This document shows positions 59,041 through 64,000 of a stretch of 64,000 nucleotides of DNA, piece by piece. The position numbers and the translations under genes are program-made. This DNA is from an uncultured Rhodospirillaceae bacterium. GTDB taxonomy: Bacteria; Pseudomonadota; Alphaproteobacteria; Rhodospirillales; Magnetospirillaceae. The stretch covers positions 1-64,000 of the forward strand of contig CALABS010000005.1 in NCBI GenBank assembly GCA_937887565.1. The letters run 5' to 3'. Position 1 is the stretch's first letter. Each line of letters starts with the position of its first letter. The notes beneath the pieces are model-generated. The model did not search any database. It was not told where the DNA came from and saw only the letters and a list, made by a program, of their open reading frames with translations.

Positions 59041-60309
59041 ATGCCCATCGAGATCCTGATGCCCGCGCTCTCGCCGACCATGAGCGAAGGCACCCTGGCC
59101 CGCTGGCTGAAGAACGAAGGCGACGAGGTCAAGTCCGGCGACGTCATCGCCGAGATCGAGACCGACAAGGCGACCATGGAGTTCGAGGCGGTCGACGAGG
59201 GCCGCATCGGCAAGATCCTGGTCCCCGGCGGCACCGCCGGGGTCAAGGTCAACCAGCCCATCGCGCTGCTGCTGGAGGAAGGCGAGGACGCGGCCAGCAT
59301 CTCCACTCCTTCCCCCGCGCGCGGCGTGGGGGGAGGCCGGGAGGGGGGCATGCCCGCTCCCGCCGCGCCCGCTCCCGTCGCCCAGGCCTCCACCCCGGCC
59401 CCCCCCCCGCAGAGCCGGGGGAGGGAGGATAGGGTCTTCGCCAGCCCGCTGGCGCGTCGCATCGCCGGCGACGCCGGGCTCGACCTCAAGGCGGTGACGG
59501 GCAGCGGCCCGCACGGCCGCATCGTCAAGGCCGACGTCGAGGCCGCCCTCAAGGGCGGGGTGCCCAAGGCCGCCCCGGCCGCCGCGCCCGCCGCCAAGCC
59601 CGCGCCGCAGGTTTCCGGCTTCGAGCCGCCCTACGAGGAGCTGCCCAACTCCTCCATGCGCAAGGTCATCGCCCGGCGCCTCACCGAGGCCAAGCAGACC
59701 GTGCCGCATTTCTACCTGACCATCGACTGTGCCATCGACGCGCTGCTGAAGCTGCGCGCCGAGGCCAACGCGCGCTCGGACAGCTACAAGCTGTCGGTCA
59801 ACGACTTCGTCATCAAGGCGGTGTCCATCGCGCTCAGGAAGGTGCCGGCGGCCAACGCCTCGTGGAGCGAGGAGTTCATCAAGCGCTACACCGAGGTGGA
59901 CGTGTCGGTGGCGGTGGCCACCCCCAACGGCCTGATCACCCCCATCGTCAAGGGCGCCGACAAGAAGACGCTGTCGCAGATCTCCAACGAGATGAAGGGC
60001 CTTGCCGCCAAGGCCAAGGACGGCAAGCTGATGCCCGAGGAATACCAGGGCGGCGGTTTCACCATCTCGAACCTGGGCATGTTCGGCATCCGCGAATTCG
60101 CCGCCATCATCAACCCGCCCCAGGGCTGCATCCTGGCGGTGGGCGCCGGCGAGCAGCGCCCCGTCGTCAAGGACGGCGCGCTGGCGGTGGCGACCATGAT
60201 GACCTGCACCCTGTCGGTGGACCACCGGGTGGTGGACGGCGCCGTCGGGGCCGAATTCCTGGCCGCCTTCAAGACGCTGATCGAAGACCCGCTGTCCATG
60301 CTGGTGTGA
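59041..60309 (+). CDS. pdhC: Pyruvate dehydrogenase E2 component (dihydrolipoamide acetyltransferase)
   Basis: E2 core protein of 422 residues. It has one lipoyl domain (1-80, [13 protein letters not shown]), a peripheral-subunit-binding domain ([20 protein letters not shown], about residues 135-170) and the acetyltransferase domain with catalytic [10 protein letters not shown]. The linker between lipoyl and binding domains is partly Gly/Arg rich ([14 protein letters not shown] and PPQSRGRED), unlike ordinary Ala-Pro linkers; its DNA is palindromic (59306-59426). Confidence 0.96.
   Translation: MPIEILMPALSPTMSEGTLARWLKNEGDEVKSGDVIAEIETDKATMEFEAVDEGRIGKILVPGGTAGVKVNQPIALLLEEGEDAASISTPSPARGVGGGREGGMPAPAAPAPVAQASTPAPPPQSRGREDRVFASPLARRIAGDAGLDLKAVTGSGPHGRIVKADVEAALKGGVPKAAPAAAPAAKPAPQVSGFEPPYEELPNSSMRKVIARRLTEAKQTVPHFYLTIDCAIDALLKLRAEANARSDSYKLSVNDFVIKAVSIALRKVPAANASWSEEFIKRYTEVDVSVAVATPNGLITPIVKGADKKTLSQISNEMKGLAAKAKDGKLMPEEYQGGGFTISNLGMFGIREFAAIINPPQGCILAVGAGEQRPVVKDGALAVATMMTCTLSVDHRVVDGAVGAEFLAAFKTLIEDPLSMLV
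59306..59426. repeat. Palindromic repeats translated in the pdhC linker
   Basis: Two GC palindromes, CTCCTTCCCCCGC...GTGGGGGGAG (59306-59335) and CCCCCCCCGC...CCGGGGGAGGGA (59397-59426), flank an Ala-Pro stretch. The first, with its GCCGGGAGGGGGG tail, resembles the intergenic repeat at 50764-50812. Confidence 0.5.
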
Positions 60310-60322
60310 GGAGGACGTCCGA

Positions 60323-60925
60323 ATGGCTGTGGACGAAGAGGTCGCCCGCTCGATGCCGGCCATCCGGTCGGCCTTCCAGGCGCTGAAGGAGCATCTGGGC
60401 GAGGGGCGGATGAACGCCGCCGCCGCCACCCTGTTCGGCAACGCCGTGCTGTGGGGCGAGGAGGTCAAGGACATCTATGCCGGCGACGGCAAGGACGCCC
60501 TGGCCGAGCGCGACCCACTGACCCGGTTCTTCGTCTGCCGATTCCGCGGCATGCCCGAGCCGGCCCGCATCGCCGACGCTCCCGCCGAGGCGGCGTTCCT
60601 GATGGCCTTCACCGCCTTTCCTTATCTGGACGCCCTGCTCGACGAGATGACCGTCGGCGAGCATGTGGGCTTCGACGAGGACGGCAACTGGCTGGTGCGT
60701 CGCATCATCGCCGGTGAGGACGACGGCACCATGATGCGGGTGCTGAAGGGACCGGTCGGCTGGAAGTTCGACCTGATGCCGGTCTACCACGCCAAGGCGG
60801 TGGCCCTGGCGGCGTTCATCGACAACGAATTCGGCGGCGATTTCGATGCCTTCCTGTGGCGCTACGTCGCCGACCACGATCTGGCCTTCGACCTGGACCA
60901 GGCCTGGCGGCCGCTGGCGGCCTGA
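60323..60925 (+). CDS. Conserved-context hypothetical protein between pdhC and lpd
   Basis: Protein of 200 residues that I cannot assign. It is mostly helical and acidic, with no signal peptide or membrane segment; readable landmarks are MPAIRSAFQALKEHLGEGRM and the tail DLAFDLDQAWRPLAA. It starts 13 bp after pdhC with a GAGGAGG site, so it is co-transcribed with the PDH genes. It is separated from lpd by a dispersed repeat. A role in PDH assembly or regulation is a guess from context. Confidence 0.75.
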   Translation: MAVDEEVARSMPAIRSAFQALKEHLGEGRMNAAAATLFGNAVLWGEEVKDIYAGDGKDALAERDPLTRFFVCRFRGMPEPARIADAPAEAAFLMAFTAFPYLDALLDEMTVGEHVGFDEDGNWLVRRIIAGEDDGTMMRVLKGPVGWKFDLMPVYHAKAVALAAFIDNEFGGDFDAFLWRYVADHDLAFDLDQAWRPLAA

Positions 60926-60931
60926 TAGTTT

Positions 60932-61016
60932 GTCGTCATGCCCGGACGTGATCCGGGCATCCATGGCGGTCGCCTTGCAAGCGTGGATCGCCGGGTCAAG
61001 CCCGGCGATGACGGGA
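60932..61016. repeat. Dispersed palindromic repeat (GTCATGCCCGG type)
   Basis: Full-length element of about 85 bp between the 60323 gene and lpd. Left arm CGTCATGCCCGGA and right arm CCCGGCGATGACG are inverted; inner arms GATCCGGGC and GCCGGGTC also pair. Copies also lie at 13611 and 40807. Confidence 0.72.
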
Positions 61017-61044
61017 GGAGGGCGGACCCGAGAGGACTAAGCAT

Positions 61045-62460
61045 ATGAGCTTCGTGGAGAAGAAGATGCCCGAAAACAGCTTCGACCTGGTGGTCATCGG
61101 CGGCGGCCCCGGCGGCTATGTCGCCGCCATCCGCGCCGCCCAGCTGGGCATGAAGACTGCCGTTGTCGAGCGCGAGCATCTGGGCGGTATCTGCCTCAAC
61201 TGGGGCTGCATTCCCACCAAGGCCCTGCTGCGCTCGGCCGAGGTCTACCGCAACATGCGGCACGCCGCCGCCTACGGCCTGTCGGCCGGACAGGTCGGCT
61301 TCGACCTGCCGGCGGTGGTCAAGCGCTCCCGGGGCGTGTCGGCGCAGCTGAACGCCGGCGTCAAGGGGCTGCTGAAGAAGAACAAGGTCAGCGTGTTCGA
61401 CGGCCACGGCAAGCTGGCCGGCAAGAACAAGGTGCAGGTCGAGGGCAAGGATGCCGGCGTCATCACCGCCCCGCACATCATCCTCGCCACCGGAGCCCGC
61501 GCCCGCGTCCTGCCCGGGCTCGAGCCCGACGGAAAGTTCGTGTGGACCTACCGCGAGGCGCTGGTGCCCGATACCATGCCCAAGCGGCTGCTGGTCATCG
61601 GCTCGGGTGCCATCGGCATCGAATTCGCAAGCTTCTTCAACGCCCTGGGCAGTGACGTTACCGTGGTCGAAGTGATGGATCGGGTTCTTCCGGTGGAGGA
61701 TGAGGAAATCTCCGCCTTCGCCCGCAAGGCCTTCGAGAAGCAGGGAATGACGATCCTGACCTCGGCCACCGTCAAGGGGTTGAAGAAGAACGCCGACGAC
61801 GTCGCGGTGCAGGTGGAGATCGCCGGCAAGGTCCAGGACATCGTGGTCGACCGGGTCATCTCGGCGGTGGGTGTGACCGCCAATTCCGAGAACCTGGGCC
61901 TGGACGGCACCAAGGTCAGGCTGGAGCGCGGCCACGTGGTCACCAACCAATGGTGCGAGACCGACGAGCCCGGCGTCTACGCCATCGGCGATCTCACCGC
62001 GCCGCCGTGGCTGGCCCACAAGGCCTCCCACGAGGGCGTCATCTGCGTCGAGAAGATCGCCGGCCTCAACCACGTCCACCCCTTGAACATCCGCAACATC
62101 CCCGGCTGCACCTACTGCCATCCCCAGGTGGCCAGCGTCGGCCTGTCCGAGGCCAAGGCCAAGGAGAAGGGCTATGAGGTCAAGGTCGGCCGCTTCCCGT
62201 TCATCGGCAACGGCAAGGCCATCGCCCTGGGCGAGCCCGAGGGGCTGGTCAAGACGGTGTTCGACGCCAAGACCGGCGAACTGCTGGGCGCCCACATGAT
62301 CGGCGCCGAGGTCACCGAGATGATCCAGGGCTACACGGTGGCCAAGACCCTGGAGACCACCGAGGCCGACCTGATGCACACCGTGTTCCCGCATCCGACC
62401 CTGTCGGAGATGATGCACGAGTCGGTGCTGGCGGCCTATGGGCGGGCGATTCACTTTTAG
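61045..62460 (+). CDS. lpdA: Dihydrolipoamide dehydrogenase (E3)
   Basis: Flavoprotein of 471 residues that reoxidises the lipoyl groups of PDH and related complexes with NAD. FAD motif VIGGGPGGYVAAIRA, redox disulfide GGICLNWGCIPTK, NAD motif LVIGSGAIGIEFA, second FAD motif YAIGDLTAPP and catalytic His in VFPHPTLSE are intact. ATG at 61045. Confidence 0.97.
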   Translation: MSFVEKKMPENSFDLVVIGGGPGGYVAAIRAAQLGMKTAVVEREHLGGICLNWGCIPTKALLRSAEVYRNMRHAAAYGLSAGQVGFDLPAVVKRSRGVSAQLNAGVKGLLKKNKVSVFDGHGKLAGKNKVQVEGKDAGVITAPHIILATGARARVLPGLEPDGKFVWTYREALVPDTMPKRLLVIGSGAIGIEFASFFNALGSDVTVVEVMDRVLPVEDEEISAFARKAFEKQGMTILTSATVKGLKKNADDVAVQVEIAGKVQDIVVDRVISAVGVTANSENLGLDGTKVRLERGHVVTNQWCETDEPGVYAIGDLTAPPWLAHKASHEGVICVEKIAGLNHVHPLNIRNIPGCTYCHPQVASVGLSEAKAKEKGYEVKVGRFPFIGNGKAIALGEPEGLVKTVFDAKTGELLGAHMIGAEVTEMIQGYTVAKTLETTEADLMHTVFPHPTLSEMMHESVLAAYGRAIHF

Positions 62461-62501
62461 TTCGACATTGACGGCGGCGTTGGCTTGGGTGACAAGGGCT
62501 C

Positions 62502-62951
62502 ATGCTGACGCAGCCTCCTGGTAACCCGTTGTTGGTATGGACCGAAATCGCTCGCAACGTCGCCATCGTGCTTGCGGGCATGGTCGGTCTGGGCATCGCC
62601 TGGTGGCGAAGCCGGGCGGCGAATTTGCAGGCGCGGGCCGCCCTCGAACAATCCGAGCTTGCCCGGCGAGACCACATTACCGAGATATTCGGTAAGGCCG
62701 TCGATCAGCTCGCCTCGGAGAAGCTCGAAGTTCGCCTCGGAGCGATCTATACTCTGTGGGCGATCTGTCAGGATAATCGCTACGGGGCCTACATCTGGCC
62801 CATACAGGAGACCCTGTCCGCTTACGTGCGTACCAAGGCGGCTTCCAGTGAGGCGGTTGGTGAGCCGGATATCAAGGCGATCCTTGAAATGCTGCGCGAC
62901 TTGGCTCGCCGTGGCGGGAATGGAGAGGGCGATGGGACTGAGAGTGCTTAA
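62502..62951 (+). CDS. Membrane-anchored N-terminal part of a pentapeptide-repeat protein
   Basis: Reading frame of 149 residues. One membrane helix (IARNVAIVLAGMVGLGIAWW, residues 16-35) is followed by a helical domain with RDHITEIFGKAVDQLASEKLEVRLGAIYTLWAI, cited here only by its start RDHITEIFG and end VRLGAIY. This is the usual N-terminal half of larger pentapeptide-repeat proteins, but the frame stops at 62951 and the repeats continue in the next frame. It is therefore probably the 5' half of a frameshifted gene or the first of two overlapping genes. Confidence 0.65.
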   Translation: MLTQPPGNPLLVWTEIARNVAIVLAGMVGLGIAWWRSRAANLQARAALEQSELARRDHITEIFGKAVDQLASEKLEVRLGAIYTLWAICQDNRYGAYIWPIQETLSAYVRTKAASSEAVGEPDIKAILEMLRDLARRGGNGEGDGTESA

Positions 62952-63414
62952 TTTGGAAGGGGCCAAGATCCCCAAGTCCGACTGGAGCCGAGCGGTTCTC
63001 AATAACGCCCGTTTTTCGCAGACTGACCTCACTCGCTCGGATTTCAGCCGGTCGGTGCTGAATGGCGCCAATCTGCGGAAGGCCCGACTGGTGGGAGCGA
63101 ATTTCGAAGGGGCGGTGTTGAATAACGCGGACATCGCGGACGCGGATTTGACGGATGCAGGGCTCGCGGGAGCGGTCCTCAATGGCGCTCAGCTTCAGGG
63201 CGCATGCCTTCACGGTGCGAGCCTCACCGGGGCTGTATTGAATGGAGCCGACCTCTCCGGTGCGGATTTGACTGATGCGGATTTGGCGGGGGCGGTGCTG
63301 AATGGCGTCCGCCTCACCGGAGCAAATCTGGCTAGCGCCAAGAACCTGACCCGCGCACAGGTCAACTCCGCAGTGATCGACTCCACCACCAAATTACCAG
63401 AATACCTTTCCTAG
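62932..63414 (+). CDS. Pentapeptide-repeat protein with 20-residue superrepeat
   Basis: C-terminal repeat region of 160 residues. Six successive 20-residue units (62992-63351), each starting (A/S)VLN(G/N) and continuing with A(D/N)L-type pentapeptides, form a right-handed square beta-helix with exactly one coil per unit. The frame is +1 to the preceding membrane-anchored frame and overlaps it. ATGs at 62920 and 62932 could start it independently; GGAGAGG lies just before the second. A single-base frameshift near 62935 would fuse the two into a protein of about 300 residues. It lies between lpd and lipA. Confidence 0.75.
   Translation: MGLRVLNLEGAKIPKSDWSRAVLNNARFSQTDLTRSDFSRSVLNGANLRKARLVGANFEGAVLNNADIADADLTDAGLAGAVLNGAQLQGACLHGASLTGAVLNGADLSGADLTDADLAGAVLNGVRLTGANLASAKNLTRAQVNSAVIDSTTKLPEYLS
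62992..63351 (+). repeat. Six tandem 60-bp coding units
   Basis: The units begin at 62992, 63052, 63112, 63172, 63232 and 63292 without any length change, each encoding one 20-residue coil. Confidence 0.85.
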
Positions 63415-63424
63415 CGAGCGCATT

Positions 63425-64000
63425 TTGTCCGACAAGCCCCAACTCCGCCATCCCGAGAAGGCCAGGAAGCCCGACAATCCCAGCCCGCGCAAGCCCGACT
63501 GGATCCGGGTCAAGGCGCCGACCTCGGCCGAGGCCGCCGAGGTGCGCAAGCTGATGCGCGACAAGAACCTGCACACGGTGTGCGAGGAGGCGGCCTGCCC
63601 GAATATCGGCGAGTGCTGGAAGCACCGCCACGCCACCTTCATGATCCTCGGCGACACCTGCACGCGGGCCTGTGCCTTCTGCAACGTCAAGACCGGCAAG
63701 CCCGGCGCCGTCGACGTGACGGAGCCCGAGAACCTGGCCGAGAGCGTCACCTCCATGGGGCTTAGGCACGTGGTCATCACCTCGGTGGACCGCGACGACC
63801 TGGCCGACGGCGGCGCCTTCCAGTTCGTGGCCTGCATCGAGCGGGTGCGCGCCGCCAGCCCCGACTGCACCGTCGAGGTGCTGACCCCCGATTTCCGCGA
63901 CAAGCCCGGCGCCATCGACGCCGTCGCCAGGGCGCGCCCCGACGTGTTCAACCATAACCTCGAGACCGTGCCGCGCCTTTACCCCACCATCCGGCCCGGC
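63425..64000 (+). CDS. lipA: Lipoyl synthase LipA (truncated by window end)
   Basis: Radical SAM enzyme that inserts two sulfurs into octanoyl groups to make lipoyl groups; the first 192 codons are present. The auxiliary-cluster motif [12 protein letters not shown] (C-x4-C-x5-C) and the radical SAM motif CTRACAFC (C-x3-C-x2-C) are intact. The TTG start at 63425 gives an ordinary LipA N-terminus ([18 protein letters not shown]). Its product is needed by the lipoyl domains of pdhB and pdhC just upstream. Confidence 0.93.
   Translation, partial: MSDKPQLRHPEKARKPDNPSPRKPDWIRVKAPTSAEAAEVRKLMRDKNLHTVCEEAACPNIGECWKHRHATFMILGDTCTRACAFCNVKTGKPGAVDVTEPENLAESVTSMGLRHVVITSVDRDDLADGGAFQFVACIERVRAASPDCTVEVLTPDFRDKPGAIDAVARARPDVFNHNLETVPRLYPTIRPG

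Noticed and set aside
62992..63351. Regular 60-bp repeats that might be read as a CRISPR-like array
   Set aside because: The units are coding, diverge at codon level and have no spacers; they are beta-helix coils.

Overview
The window is a GC-rich, densely coding alphaproteobacterial chromosome segment. Gene content and order point to the Rhodospirillales, closest in style to Magnetospirillum or Phaeospirillum: a DUF1465/RcdA cell-cycle protein, an isc operon headed by cysE, the tpiA-secG-pyrG-kdsA-eno-ftsB-pdhABC-lpd-lipA housekeeping block, an E1-beta subunit carrying its own lipoyl domain, and many multi-PAS signalling proteins. I see no rRNA, tRNA, CRISPR array, transposase or phage gene. 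Genus assignment is inference from gene order and protein style.

Region by region. 1-8150: hsp20 behind a sigma-32 promoter, rcdA, a membrane class III adenylate cyclase, rpmE, a stand-alone receiver domain, cyaY, tyrS and anmK (divergent), a small periplasmic protein and an alpha/beta hydrolase. 8240-16260: one iron-sulfur cluster assembly operon, cysE-iscR-(second desulfurase)-iscS-iscU-iscA-hscB-hscA-fdx-iscX, preceded by a strong promoter whose -35 region lies inside an E. coli type-1 IscR box. 16270-19959: DUF599 membrane protein, chemoreceptor, mnmA (a sulfur-relay consumer of IscS). 19964-28570: a FixL/FixJ-like two-component system with a SulP transporter and a frameshifted universal stress protein; tandem cysteine-rich Crp/Fnr regulators divergent from it; an ArsR-permease-thioredoxin operon; an EamA transporter.

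28575-43711: a PAS sensor kinase with a cysteine cluster, a DsrC-family protein without its catalytic cysteines, a MASE1-PAS-GGDEF-EAL protein, malate synthase G behind a FadR/GlcC-type operator, rimO with a downstream HAD phosphatase, mobA, and a general-stress block (DUF892 protein, SDR, TIGR02588, TIGR02587) with two EcfG-type promoters. 43711-50000: trpE and ppiD, then a sulfur-transfer cassette (DsrE-like, TusA, SQR-like flavoprotein, DUF1641) between ppiD and tpiA. 50000-64000: glycolysis, translocation, nucleotide and KDO genes, then the pyruvate dehydrogenase genes and lipA, which is cut by the window end.

The genes form two linked themes. The first is sulfur trafficking: cysE makes the cysteine precursor, IscS and its paralogue mobilise sulfur, IscU/IscA/Hsc/Fdx build clusters, MnmA, RimO and LipA consume sulfur or clusters, and the DsrE/TusA/SQR cassette moves sulfane sulfur. 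The second is central carbon metabolism (tpiA, eno, the PDH complex with lipA, malate synthase). The most interesting unexplained features are the DsrE-TusA-SQR-DUF1641 cassette, the cysteine-rich regulators and sensors, palindromic repeats translated in the lipoyl-domain linkers, and a broken 20-residue-periodic pentapeptide gene between lpd and lipA.
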